Source: an uncultured Bacteroides sp. (lineage in GTDB: Bacteria > Bacteroidota > Bacteroidia > Bacteroidales > Bacteroidaceae). Taken from it: 64,000 nt of DNA. Each line of letters begins with the position of its first letter. The first letter of the stretch is position 1. Positions 7,161 to 17,051 of this stretch are shown one piece after another. The position numbers and the translations under genes were made by a program. Location: assembly GCF_958445495.1 (NCBI RefSeq), contig NZ_CAUCSQ010000013.1, positions 43,304-107,303 on the forward strand. The letters run 5' to 3'. The notes beneath the pieces are model-generated. The model made no database searches and was not told the DNA's origin. It saw nothing but the letters and a program-made list of their open reading frames with translations.

Positions 7161-9793
7161 TATTTTAGCGCCTGGTCAATTTTATACAACAATAAGCGGT
7201 AATGCCGTTGCGTATCCGCCGAACCGGTAGAGGCGCTTGCGGCTACCAGACTACGTATTTTCTTCAATTCGCCGAAATAGACATGTTCCATCGGTTCCAA
7301 AGGAGCCTTCAACTCAACATCGTCTTCAAAACCGCTGATTTCTTCCAAACGGGCAGCTTGCATCTCAGCGGGCTTATTATTAAAGCATCCCATAAATTCT
7401 TCCGGGACAATACCGAAACGCTCACGGGAAGCCGCTTTCAACCACTCCGGCACTTCAAGAGCAGCATACATGTCCGCAATGCCTTTGCTAGTCGCATTTT
7501 TTGCAACGCCTGCCACGGAGCCTTCAATCAATTTTGTCAGATAGTTCATCTGTAGACGCATTTCCGTATCTGTCAATGTCTTGCCGGCACGTGTAGATGC
7601 CCAAACAAAACGTTCGATATCCGCCAGGTATTCTTTTTGGGTATAAGGAGCTGACACCGCTTTATCCGAACAGATAGAAACGGCACCGCAACGGGACAGT
7701 ATTCCGTCTATAATCGCATTTTCCATCTGCATGGCAACCGAAGTGCGTATGGGGAACTCTTTCAGTGTCTCGCGGGCATCCAGCCAAGAAAGGTCTTTCA
7801 GCTCATTCAACAGGAAATTCAAGGCTTTCTTCTGCTGCGCCTTCGGTACGGTCTTGTAGCTCAGGCGCTGGTCGCCGTCATAACGTTCATTCAGATAGAT
7901 ACCTCCGATATCTGCCAGTACAAAACTTAAATAACGGACATATCCGTAGACTATCTCGTCATACAAGGCAGTACGGAATTCAAAATCCTTGTCTTTATCC
8001 GCTACCCATTCATTCATGTGTTTCAAAATGTATTGCAGGTTGCGCCGCCCGTATTCCGAGGCTTTCACCGGGTCATCTCCCAAATCTTCTTCTACGGAAC
8101 TCGGGTCGAAACGGCGTTTGAATTGTTGTTTGCCGTAACGGTATTTGGGATCACCCGATTTCTCGCTAATCCATTTGTCCAGTATCGGTATCTCCTCTTC
8201 GGCGGTCTTTGCTTCGAATATGGGAGTGTACAGCCAAGCAATGGCATAATAATCATAGGCCCCCAGTTCCGGAGGGGTGAGGCGCACGCCTTTTTCCTTG
8301 TCACCCGGCTGGGCAACATAGTTATTGCGTGCATAATCCATGATGGAATAAGTAGTCCCATACTTTTGAGTGAATTCCGGGTCGCGCAAGGAATCCACCG
8401 GAATGGAGGAAGAACCCGCCATGTTATGCATCAGCGACAAGGTATGCCCTACTTCATGAGAGAGCACGTAGGCTATACAGTCGCCTAGCAAGTCTTCACG
8501 CAATACGACGTCACGCACTTCTTTATCGGCGGGGGCAGTCTGCAAGAAACGCCAATACTGAACTAACTGCACGATATTGTGATAGACCGTTACCGATGCA
8601 TTGATGATTTCTCCCGACCGGGGGTCAATCCAGGAGGGCCCCATCGCATTAGCTACCGTGGAAGGAGCGTAACGGATGCAGGAATATTTGATATTCTCCG
8701 GGTCAAAATCCGGGTCGTCTCTCGGGAAATCTTTCGCTATAATCGCATTCTTGAAGCCTATTTTCTCGAATGCCTTTTGCCAGACTTCCACCCCTTTATG
8801 GATATATTTGTTCCATCCCAGCGGGAAGGCATCGTCAATATAAAAAACAATGGGTTTCTTCGGTTCTACCAGCTCCCCGCGCAAGTAGGCGGCAGAGTCC
8901 GAAGGCTCCAGGTTCCACCGATGGGCGATATGGCGGGTACGTAATCCACGGCCTTCGGAGGCAAACTCAACAACAGAGTGTTCGAAGATTCCGATGCGGG
9001 GATCTGCATAACGGGGACGCATCGGCTTTTCCGGCAACAAAATGAAGCTACGGTTCATCACCGCACTGAACGGCATCTTTTTTATCGCATAATTTCCCTT
9101 CATACCCACACTGACGTTATATGTCAGCAGGGAACGTACGCTTACATTGTCTTCAAACCCTTTCACACTCTGGATAAAGGAGCTCTCTTTCATGAAGTCC
9201 TTGCTTATATCCGCTCCCATCATCTCTATCAACGAGTAGGGAGAGAAAGGGGAAATCATTTTCTTGTCGCTCAACAGGTAGTCCGTCATATCGAACACAA
9301 CGGCTGTACTGTCATTATTGTACGCCTTAATCTCGAAAGTTTCCGCAATAGCCGGCATGGTGCTGCTCCGCAAACGTTTCCGAATCTCCCGATCTTCCGA
9401 AAACTGCCCGGCCTGTACACGACGTAATGTGACGGTCGAATCACGTTGTACAAAACGAATCAGAAAGGGATCACCGGACTTCTCACCGACACATCCGAAC
9501 TGGTTGTCCGTGGTCTCCGAAATAGTAGAACCCAACAGGATGTCCCGGTTCAATATCTTGAGCGGTAACTCAAAATAGACTTTGTTATCAAACTTATGAA
9601 GAGTGATGAAGCCTTTGGCTGTTGTGACTTTCTTGTCTTTAAACAGCTTGTCATACTTGGTTTCTTTCTTCTCTTTTTTCTTTGCCGTAGCCTCAGTAGA
9701 AGCCTTTTTCTTGTTTTTCTTCTTAGCCGCAGCAGGATTGCCGACTGCTCCGCATAGTACGACCAGAAGAAGTAAATAGATTTTTTTTCTCAT
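7160..9793 (-). CDS. DUF5117/DUF5118 zinc-dependent metalloprotease, intact site
   Basis: This 877-residue secreted peptidase has a signal sequence, then a lysine-rich linker (AAKKKNKKK), an N-terminal DUF5118-like segment (YDKLFKDKKVTTAKGF) and a large DUF5117 catalytic region. The zinc motif HEVGHTLSLMH (446-456) has the metzincin spacing HExxHxxxxxH, and a Met-turn follows as YSIMDYARN (482-490). It lies directly downstream of a PKD-like lipoprotein in a SusC/SusD operon. Digestion of a proteinaceous substrate at the cell surface or in the periplasm is the natural inference; the substrate is unknown. The next gene is a paralogue without the zinc site, translationally coupled to this one. 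Confidence 0.9.
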   Translation of the reverse strand: MRKKIYLLLLVVLCGAVGNPAAAKKKNKKKASTEATAKKKEKKETKYDKLFKDKKVTTAKGFITLHKFDNKVYFELPLKILNRDILLGSTISETTDNQFGCVGEKSGDPFLIRFVQRDSTVTLRRVQAGQFSEDREIRKRLRSSTMPAIAETFEIKAYNNDSTAVVFDMTDYLLSDKKMISPFSPYSLIEMMGADISKDFMKESSFIQSVKGFEDNVSVRSLLTYNVSVGMKGNYAIKKMPFSAVMNRSFILLPEKPMRPRYADPRIGIFEHSVVEFASEGRGLRTRHIAHRWNLEPSDSAAYLRGELVEPKKPIVFYIDDAFPLGWNKYIHKGVEVWQKAFEKIGFKNAIIAKDFPRDDPDFDPENIKYSCIRYAPSTVANAMGPSWIDPRSGEIINASVTVYHNIVQLVQYWRFLQTAPADKEVRDVVLREDLLGDCIAYVLSHEVGHTLSLMHNMAGSSSIPVDSLRDPEFTQKYGTTYSIMDYARNNYVAQPGDKEKGVRLTPPELGAYDYYAIAWLYTPIFEAKTAEEEIPILDKWISEKSGDPKYRYGKQQFKRRFDPSSVEEDLGDDPVKASEYGRRNLQYILKHMNEWVADKDKDFEFRTALYDEIVYGYVRYLSFVLADIGGIYLNERYDGDQRLSYKTVPKAQQKKALNFLLNELKDLSWLDARETLKEFPIRTSVAMQMENAIIDGILSRCGAVSICSDKAVSAPYTQKEYLADIERFVWASTRAGKTLTDTEMRLQMNYLTKLIEGSVAGVAKNATSKGIADMYAALEVPEWLKAASRERFGIVPEEFMGCFNNKPAEMQAARLEEISGFEDDVELKAPLEPMEHVYFGELKKIRSLVAASASTGSADTQRHYRLLLYKIDQALK

Positions 9794-9809
9794 TCTGTAG
9801 ATTATATAA

Positions 9810-11468
9810 TTACTGGGTAACCCAACTTGCTGCTTGTTTCCACTTAAATATGGATTCTATAATTTTTCCCAAACCATCTTGTTTGAACGCAATTTTATCT
9901 TCCGAATCTCCCGTATTCATTATGTCACTTATCACAGTGGAACTAAAATCCAGTACATAGAATTCTCCATTCTCCAACCCGACTCCGGCACGTCCGAAAT
10001 TTTGCGTATTATCTACATCTAAGCTCGTAATGGGTGAATTGAATTCATGGTATTTATACAGCCGGTTGCCTTCATTTCCTTTAAAATAATAGAAATAAAG
10101 CACATCGTCGCGAGTCACCAGCAAATAGGGCCTATCATCCTGCGAATAGAATAACGCATATTTGTTACCGGCATCGGAATTAACGACAGAAGCCAGTTCT
10201 GTCGCTTCTGTCTGAGAGTTCATTGTGGCATCCACCGAATTACCTCCCCCAAAACTATATACGGTAAAATCCTGAATATAAATCCGGCTATCTTTTTCAA
10301 TGACGGATTTATAGTTTAACCCCGACCAGCTATTATCTTTATAGGCATCCAGGTACAAGACCGTATATCCGGACATATCATCCAGTTTTCCCCATTCCTG
10401 ATTAGGCGTATTGATAACAGTCGGTACAATCAACTGGCCTGAATATTTCTTATAATAGTTCCCTGATGAAGAGAAAGTATAGGACCAATAATCACAAAGA
10501 TGGAAATAGCGCTGCGAGTTTTTATCATAAAGCAACGTGCCTCCCTGATCACAGAATCTCGGCGCTCTCACAATCATAGTTCCATCTACCGGTTGCTGTT
10601 CATAGGAAAGGGGTAATTCATCCAAGAAATAGCTGGTATTAAACAGCTTATAGGATTCTTTTACGCGGGTGTACATTTTTCCATCCGTGCCGATTGCCAA
10701 TGAGAGGTATAACATGTCATACACACGTTGAGGTTCAAATCCCTGTGGATACCCGCCATTGATAAACATAGCCGGCAGGTTTCCTTCTATCTGGTAGGTA
10801 CTGCCCGAAATATCGACTGTGCCTTGTCCTCCCTGTTGCACCAGCCAAAGCCAGCTAGTCAGATCTTCCGGTTGGTCTTCCGTATATAAGGAAACAAAAT
10901 GCTGGCTGACAGACACTGGTTTTCCACCCAAAGAGGTGCCGCCATTGGAAATGCCATAAACATCTTTAGTAACTACACAGTCATATACTTCCTCTTCTTT
11001 TCCGTCTTCCCCTTGTACGGTTTTCGTTGTCGGCCTCAGAAAGGTCAGCATGGATGTGCCGTCTTCCTTTTCCGACAACACCAGCCAGCCGCTATTTACA
11101 TAGGGAGAGGTAACCGTAATCATTCCGGAACCGAAATAAGAAACTCCCGTTTGGGGGTCCATCACTGTTAACCGCAAGTCCATGTACTTTCCTTCTTCGT
11201 CCACCGTCCAGTTTAAATTACGTTCCGTTGAAATTTCACGCCTATCCAACGACCAGGAGTAAGTCAGATGGCTCGTTTCTTCTCCCGCGGAAAATGATAA
11301 CTTGGGTTCAATCTTCAATATATCCCCCAACGAATATTCGCTTGTCTCCAATGGAATCTCAATTGTAACATCGTTCATCTGCCGGTACTCGTAATTTCCT
11401 TTATCTTCATAGCACGAAGACAAAAGACAAGCAGATACGGCCACGATGACAAAACATATCCTTCTCAT
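9810..11468 (-). CDS. PKD-like family surface lipoprotein
   Basis: The 552-residue protein opens MRRICFVIVAVSACLLSSCYEDKGNYEYR, a lipoprotein signal with the lipobox LSSC, followed by the CYEDKGNYxY start characteristic of the Bacteroides PKD-like family. An Ig/PKD-like fold is suggested by the N-terminal strand pattern (LSFSAGEETSHLTYSWSL), and a propeller-like C-terminal half may follow. Such proteins regularly sit with SusD, DUF4843 lipoproteins and zinc metalloproteases, and probably act as surface ligand-binding accessories. It is 24 bases after the DUF4843 gene and 16 bases before the active protease, within one operon. The ligand is unknown. Confidence 0.8.
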   Translation of the reverse strand: MRRICFVIVAVSACLLSSCYEDKGNYEYRQMNDVTIEIPLETSEYSLGDILKIEPKLSFSAGEETSHLTYSWSLDRREISTERNLNWTVDEEGKYMDLRLTVMDPQTGVSYFGSGMITVTSPYVNSGWLVLSEKEDGTSMLTFLRPTTKTVQGEDGKEEEVYDCVVTKDVYGISNGGTSLGGKPVSVSQHFVSLYTEDQPEDLTSWLWLVQQGGQGTVDISGSTYQIEGNLPAMFINGGYPQGFEPQRVYDMLYLSLAIGTDGKMYTRVKESYKLFNTSYFLDELPLSYEQQPVDGTMIVRAPRFCDQGGTLLYDKNSQRYFHLCDYWSYTFSSSGNYYKKYSGQLIVPTVINTPNQEWGKLDDMSGYTVLYLDAYKDNSWSGLNYKSVIEKDSRIYIQDFTVYSFGGGNSVDATMNSQTEATELASVVNSDAGNKYALFYSQDDRPYLLVTRDDVLYFYYFKGNEGNRLYKYHEFNSPITSLDVDNTQNFGRAGVGLENGEFYVLDFSSTVISDIMNTGDSEDKIAFKQDGLGKIIESIFKWKQAASWVTQ

Positions 11469-11492
11469 ATCTATTCTTTTCTTATCAATTGA

Positions 11493-12176
11493 TTAATAAA
11501 TAGGCACTGTCATTTTAGTACCGTTTTCTTCTGTCAGATTATATTTTTCAATGGCTTCTTTCAAACGTAAGGCGCAACGGCGTTTCTGCGCAGAATTTAA
11601 CTCTCCGAAATTGAGAGCTTCTTCTCCACCGTATTGGATAAGCGCTTCATATTTTTTACGTGAATATGTGCCCAAATATACTTTTTCCGTATCTTTATCC
11701 CACCACAACGGTTTACTTTCCACATTGTTAAACACGATTTTTATTGTCTCATACTGTTTAAGACTACCTGCAAAATATTCATTCGGGTCTATTTTCAGCA
11801 ACAATTCTACGTCTTCTTTTAACGCATCTGTCTTTTTCAGCTTCAATTCAAAAATATCTTCCGCCGCATTCGCCTTAAACATCGGATTTTCCGGCAACTC
11901 ATAGTTCTCTGCAAGAGCTGTCGTTTTTTCCGCTACTACTGTTATTTTGTAAGGTACGGGAACGTCAAAGGGGTCTCCCACCAACCCCAGAGCGATTTTA
12001 ACGGTCAGTTCGTCATCTAGGGGATAATTGTTAAAAGAGAGATTGACCGATTCGTCCTCGCTATCCATCAACTCGCTGAAATACAAATATTGTTCTCCGT
12101 GATAGGGTTGTATCTCGTCTTCCGCACAAGAAAACAGGCATAATACAAACAGAGGTAATAAAATATATGGTTTCAT
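11493..12176 (-). CDS. DUF4843 lipoprotein
   Basis: The 227-residue protein opens MKPYILLPLFVLCLFSCAEDEIQPYHGEQYLYF. The lipobox is LFSC, and the following YLYFS segment is typical of DUF4843, a family found next to SusD in Bacteroidetes. The C-terminal KVYLGTYSRKKYEALIQYGGE block is also typical. DUF4843 proteins are presumed surface lipoproteins of an uptake complex; no catalytic residues are recognised. It lies between SusD and the PKD-like gene with gaps of 20-25 bases on either side. Confidence 0.85.
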   Translation of the reverse strand: MKPYILLPLFVLCLFSCAEDEIQPYHGEQYLYFSELMDSEDESVNLSFNNYPLDDELTVKIALGLVGDPFDVPVPYKITVVAEKTTALAENYELPENPMFKANAAEDIFELKLKKTDALKEDVELLLKIDPNEYFAGSLKQYETIKIVFNNVESKPLWWDKDTEKVYLGTYSRKKYEALIQYGGEEALNFGELNSAQKRRCALRLKEAIEKYNLTEENGTKMTVPIY

Positions 12177-12199
12177 ACTTACTCTATATATATTGATTT

Positions 12200-13639
12200 T
12201 TAAATATCTTCATTATCCGGACGGTCAAAGACAAATTTGATGTCTTTCTCATCTTTGTTAAAATATTTCTTCATATTCAAACGCTTATACAAGAAATAGA
12301 GCTGTCCTTCAGCCATCTGCTCTTTGCGCACTTCTTTCACCAGTTCCGTATAAAAGCCGTCCAATGAGGAAATAGTCGGCAAATTCAACATAATTCCTCT
12401 TGAACTGCGCACTACATCCAAGGCTTTTCTCGCTTCTTCGAAGTTATTGTTGCGTGCATAGTATTCACCGGTCATGTAGTATATTTCACTTAACCGTAAC
12501 ATAGGAATCATATCATATCCTGTACTGCCTTCTTCTATCAGGTATTTCTTGGAATACTGAGCGCCGCTGACAGTTCCTAACAGAGAGGTGCTCCCGCGTT
12601 CGTCATCTGCATCTCCATAAATATCCGAACCGGAAAACAAGAATAAATTGTCGCTGCTCGAATTCGTGAAAGGTTTGTATTCATCCAACAGTGTGGTTCG
12701 GGAAAGAGCAAAAAGCAGGTTCTGGCTGTCTTTCATATCTTCATCCAGTTCTCCGGAATTTACAAAACCAAAATAAGCTTCGTCATTATACGAGGCTTTT
12801 ATCACTTCTTCCGCTTTGTCGAAAGCTGCCTTATAATCTTTTTTCCACATATACACTCGTGCCATTAAAGCCGTAATGGCATAATAATTCAGACGATAGC
12901 CTCGAAAAGCATAAAATACGTCTTCTGGCAGTTCGTCCGTGGTTCCTTTACCGAGCATACGAAGCTTGGAAAGCAACCATTCCGGATGTTGCTCTACATC
13001 GCACGTAGCCACCAGTTTTCTGGCTTCTGTCAGGTCGGTTTCTATTTTTTCCAGAATTTCCGCATTCGTATAGTAAGTGGTGCTAATCACCGGATAGGCA
13101 TCTACATACGGGATGTATGCCTTACCGTCATCCGTTTCCATAGAAGGGGCAAACATACGTAAGATATCAAAATGAACCAACGCACGCAAAGCCAGGGCTT
13201 CTCCCCAAATCATATTTTTCTCCATTTCCAAACCTTCAAAGATTTCCGAATCAGCATTGCTGACATTATAAATCAGGTTGTTGCAACTGGCAATAACATT
13301 ATACCCATTGGTCCATAAATTGGAAATTATGGATTTTACATCTGTATCGTCATATTGGAACTGGGCCGCTTTGTAATAGGAGGAAGTAGTCTTCAGGTTA
13401 TCAAGTATATATTGATGTCCCAACACTTCTATAAACCCATAACTCAAATTACTGCCGTAAAGAGAGGTTTCTGCCAGTTTCAGATAAATGCCATTCAGCG
13501 CATTGCGATACCCGCTCCCTTCACTGAACAAGTCTTCTTCATTCACCTCATTGCTGGGAGCTACATCCAGCCAACTGCAACTACTCATCAACAATATGGC
13601 CAGAAACGGAACACAGTATATTTTTCTTATAATTTTCAT
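12200..13639 (-). CDS. SusD/RagB-family nutrient-binding lipoprotein
   Basis: SusD-type lipoproteins form the lid of the SusC TonB-dependent transporter and capture the nutrient. The 479-residue product starts MKIIRKIYCVPFLAILLMSSCSWLDVAPSNEV, with lipobox MSSC and the usual CSWLDVxPxxEV beginning. TPR-like SusD helices follow (ALALRALVHFDILRMFAP; then IPMLRLSEIYYMTGEYYARNNNFEEARKALDVVRSSRG), ending at RLNMKKYF. It is 31 bases after susC. The ligand cannot be deduced; the neighbouring proteases favour peptides over glycans. Confidence 0.95.
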   Translation of the reverse strand: MKIIRKIYCVPFLAILLMSSCSWLDVAPSNEVNEEDLFSEGSGYRNALNGIYLKLAETSLYGSNLSYGFIEVLGHQYILDNLKTTSSYYKAAQFQYDDTDVKSIISNLWTNGYNVIASCNNLIYNVSNADSEIFEGLEMEKNMIWGEALALRALVHFDILRMFAPSMETDDGKAYIPYVDAYPVISTTYYTNAEILEKIETDLTEARKLVATCDVEQHPEWLLSKLRMLGKGTTDELPEDVFYAFRGYRLNYYAITALMARVYMWKKDYKAAFDKAEEVIKASYNDEAYFGFVNSGELDEDMKDSQNLLFALSRTTLLDEYKPFTNSSSDNLFLFSGSDIYGDADDERGSTSLLGTVSGAQYSKKYLIEEGSTGYDMIPMLRLSEIYYMTGEYYARNNNFEEARKALDVVRSSRGIMLNLPTISSLDGFYTELVKEVRKEQMAEGQLYFLYKRLNMKKYFNKDEKDIKFVFDRPDNEDI

Positions 13640-13670
13640 TTGTATATTAAGCTTTTAGCAGTTTCATGTA

Positions 13671-16600
13671 TTATAAACTCATTTTTACCGATAAGGAAAA
13701 GGTGCGAGAATAGGGATAATCCAGACCGCGCTCCGCACGTACTGTAGACGCCCGGAACAAATCATTGCCTGACAACTCAAAACGTAACATGCCTAAACGG
13801 TACTTTTTCAGCCATTCCGTATTGACGTCATATCCTATCGTAAGCGAGTTGAACGTCAACACATTATAATCTTGGATAAAACGGCTTGTAGGACGAGTTG
13901 TAGCAACCATATCAGTCTGTAACTTGGCATATGGGGTACGGTCGCCTATCTGCTGCCAACGTCCGGTCAACACACGCCGGTCTACATTTTCCGAAGAAAT
14001 ACGCGCATTCTCAACTTTGCTCACCAATGTAGAGTTATAACGCTGTCCTCCAAATTCGTACATAAAAGTGGAGAATAGCGTAAAGTTTTTCCAACGTAAA
14101 TTCAATCCGAACGTTCCTTGTGCTTTCGGTTCTTCATTTCCAATTACAACCTGGTCTGCCGAACTCCAATCATAGGTGAGAGAACCGTCTCTCTTGATAA
14201 AGATTTCACGCCCGTCCGCCGGATTTATCCCTAAAGAACGTACTCCGAAAATGGAAGTCAAGGAGCCTCCTTCTACATATTGCAAGTGGGTATCCGCATA
14301 TTTTTCATCGGCTTTATTATACGCCTCGTCATAATCGTCATATTTTGCCAGAACCTTGTTATTATAATCTTTCAGGCTGTCTGAAATCTTCAAGATTTCA
14401 TTCTTATTATGGGCCAAATTGGCAAACACGGCTACCAGCCAGTCTTTATTTTGAAAAAGATTGCTTCTCAACTGAATTTCCACACCTTTATTCATGACTT
14501 CTCCGATATTGTCTTTATAGGTGGTAAAACCCGTAGAACTCGGCAAGGTGACATTGTTCACAAGGTCTTTTGTCTTTTTGCGATAATAAGAAAAATCCAT
14601 CTGGATTAGTCCGTCCAGCATATCCACATCCAAACCGATATCCCAGTTGCCTGTCTTTTCCCATCCCAGGTTACGGTTGCCCAACGCCATTAAAGAAGCC
14701 CCGACACCGGTTTTATACCAATTATCATTTACAATCTTATACATGGTCTGTGCCTCATAAGGCGAGAAATCGACTTTACCTGTGACTCCATAGGTGGTAC
14801 GTATTTTCAAGCGGTTCAGCCACTCTATTCTTTTCAGGGCTTCATAATTGTGAATGTTCAACCCCACACCGCCGGAGAAGAAAGGAGCGAAACGCTTATC
14901 TGCACCAAACTCGGAATTGCCGTCAAAGCGTACGGAAACATCTGTCAGGTAAATATTATCATACGAATAGTTAAACGTACCTAACATACCGATTAGACGG
15001 CTCTTCGAATCGGAAGCGGAAGGCATGCCGTGAATGGAATGCGCATATCCCGCCGATGACAAATTGCCTGAAGGAAATCCACGATACGAGATAGACAGGC
15101 CTGTTCCTGTGCTCGATGTAGCGTTCACACCTGCAAGGAAGTTCAGACTGTTTTTTTTGATATTGCGATTGTAGGATAAGGTCATCGTCGCATCCCAGGT
15201 AAGGCTGTTGCTGGTTGTAACATCCAACTCTCCCGATATTACGTTATTCAACCCCAATATATCCGAGTTCTTTTTTGAACGCGGGTCCAGAAAGTCATTC
15301 GCTTCCGAATTTGATTTTGTAATGCTAAATTGCCCTTTCAATAACCAATGCGGAGTAATGTTCCATAAAACTTCAATATTATCTATCAATTCCCATGACT
15401 TATCCCGGCTGTAGTTTCCTAAAGTCGCTTCATACAGAGGGTTCTCGCTCCCACTTGTTCCATTCCAGGCATAAGTGGTCTCCAAATATCTGCCATATTC
15501 ATCTTTATATTCGTCATACGGCAATTTGGAGGTATAATCGGAAAAACTGCCGTAAGGAGAATCTGCCGAATTGGTATAGGTATAAGAGAAATAGTTACGC
15601 AGTTGAAGAGACCCTAAACGATATGTCAACGAAAGCCCGGCTGCCATACGGTCACGGAAAGATTCTTTCATCACTCCAGCATCTTTGTTATAAGACAGGT
15701 CAACTCCCCAACGCAGGTCTTCCGTACCTCCATCCAGATAAAGGCTGTGTTTATGATTGAAAACAGTGCGTAACGGCTTTGATAACCAATAGGTATTCAC
15801 CCCACGAACTACGTTGTTCAGTTTTTTGTTATAAATCTCGTCCAACGAGTTTTGCTCACTAATATAATTTTCACTTTCCGGATCTGCTTTAAACAGTCCG
15901 GCAGCGACTTCTGTCTGCAGTTTTTCACGTGCATCCATCAAATTATAGTCTGTAAGATCAGGATATTCAAGCGTACCTGTAAAATTATAATTGATGTTGA
16001 TTTTACCGGGCTTCGGGGCGACAGTCGTAATAACTACTACACCGTTTGCGGCACGTGAACCGTACATTGCCGTTGCAGCGGCATCTTTCAATATAGTAAT
16101 GCTTTCAATACGGCTTGGGTCCATATCGTACAATTTCTGTACACTGATTTCAAATCCATCCATAATGAAAGTAGGAAGATTCGGATTGTTCTGTAAGGAT
16201 GACTTAGACAAACTTTCCGCATCCAGCTCCGTCGTTCCGATACCGGAACGTCCACGGATATACAGTTCCGGCACATTGTTCGGATTTGAACCCGCCAAGT
16301 TGTTTTCCGCAATACGGAAAGACGGGTCAAAGGCTTGCAAGGCTCCCAACACATTGGTCTTTGACACGGACATCAACTGGTCTGCCGAAACGGTTACCGA
16401 AGTTCCCGTAAAGCTGTTCTTGCTAATTTTCGCATAACCGGTCACCACGACTTCATCCAATTGCTTGGTATCCGGTTTCAGTTGAAACGTATGTGTCTTA
16501 TCCAGATTCAACTTCGCTGTATTAATCTCCAACGGTTCCATCCCCACAAAAGAAATACGTATCGTCACATTTTTGTCCGAAAGTCCTAAGGAAAATTGTC

Positions 16601-17030
16601 CTTCCGCATCTGTCATTGTACCGATATTCTTGCCTTTTCCCAGAATCAGCACTGTCACACCGGGAAGCTCGGCTCCTTGTTCATCCACTACTCTAGCAGT
16701 CAAAGTACGGGTTTTCTCCTCTTGCTTTTTAATAACCACGATGCCATCTTTGGTAGCATAGGTAAATCCTCTCGGTGTCAATACCCTGTCCAATAACGGT
16801 CCCCAAGCTTCATTGGTCGCTTTCACGGTCACAGATGATACTCCACGAAACATTTGTGAATTATAAAGCATATTAATCCCGGCTTTTTCTTTTACCGTGT
16901 TTAAAAATGTCTCCATTGACACGTCTTTCAAATCAAGGGTCACTTTATTCCCGTCAGGCGGAAGTGCCCATGCGCTCAGAATCATGCTTAACACAAGCAA
17001 GCATGACATGCAGAATCTTTTTTTCTTCAT
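13671..17030 (-). CDS. SusC/RagA TonB-dependent transporter with STN signalling domain
   Basis: This 1119-residue outer-membrane transporter has four parts. They are a signal peptide (about 1-22), an STN secretin/TonB N-terminal domain (about 30-101, LDLKDVSMETFLNTVKEKAGINMLY), a CarboxypepD-regulatory-like domain (about 108-185, ARVVDEQGAELPGVTVLILG) and a TonB-box-like segment LDEVVVTGYA (191-200) leading into the plug and beta-barrel. The STN domain is the part that relays ligand occupancy to an inner-membrane FecR protein, and a FecR gene ends only 21 bases upstream. The operon order is FecR, SusC, SusD, DUF4843, PKD-like, protease, pseudo-protease. The transported ligand is unknown. Confidence 0.95.
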   Translation of the reverse strand: MKKKRFCMSCLLVLSMILSAWALPPDGNKVTLDLKDVSMETFLNTVKEKAGINMLYNSQMFRGVSSVTVKATNEAWGPLLDRVLTPRGFTYATKDGIVVIKKQEEKTRTLTARVVDEQGAELPGVTVLILGKGKNIGTMTDAEGQFSLGLSDKNVTIRISFVGMEPLEINTAKLNLDKTHTFQLKPDTKQLDEVVVTGYAKISKNSFTGTSVTVSADQLMSVSKTNVLGALQAFDPSFRIAENNLAGSNPNNVPELYIRGRSGIGTTELDAESLSKSSLQNNPNLPTFIMDGFEISVQKLYDMDPSRIESITILKDAAATAMYGSRAANGVVVITTVAPKPGKININYNFTGTLEYPDLTDYNLMDAREKLQTEVAAGLFKADPESENYISEQNSLDEIYNKKLNNVVRGVNTYWLSKPLRTVFNHKHSLYLDGGTEDLRWGVDLSYNKDAGVMKESFRDRMAAGLSLTYRLGSLQLRNYFSYTYTNSADSPYGSFSDYTSKLPYDEYKDEYGRYLETTYAWNGTSGSENPLYEATLGNYSRDKSWELIDNIEVLWNITPHWLLKGQFSITKSNSEANDFLDPRSKKNSDILGLNNVISGELDVTTSNSLTWDATMTLSYNRNIKKNSLNFLAGVNATSSTGTGLSISYRGFPSGNLSSAGYAHSIHGMPSASDSKSRLIGMLGTFNYSYDNIYLTDVSVRFDGNSEFGADKRFAPFFSGGVGLNIHNYEALKRIEWLNRLKIRTTYGVTGKVDFSPYEAQTMYKIVNDNWYKTGVGASLMALGNRNLGWEKTGNWDIGLDVDMLDGLIQMDFSYYRKKTKDLVNNVTLPSSTGFTTYKDNIGEVMNKGVEIQLRSNLFQNKDWLVAVFANLAHNKNEILKISDSLKDYNNKVLAKYDDYDEAYNKADEKYADTHLQYVEGGSLTSIFGVRSLGINPADGREIFIKRDGSLTYDWSSADQVVIGNEEPKAQGTFGLNLRWKNFTLFSTFMYEFGGQRYNSTLVSKVENARISSENVDRRVLTGRWQQIGDRTPYAKLQTDMVATTRPTSRFIQDYNVLTFNSLTIGYDVNTEWLKKYRLGMLRFELSGNDLFRASTVRAERGLDYPYSRTFSLSVKMSL

Positions 17031-17051
17031 AATTTTAATTAAAACTCAATA

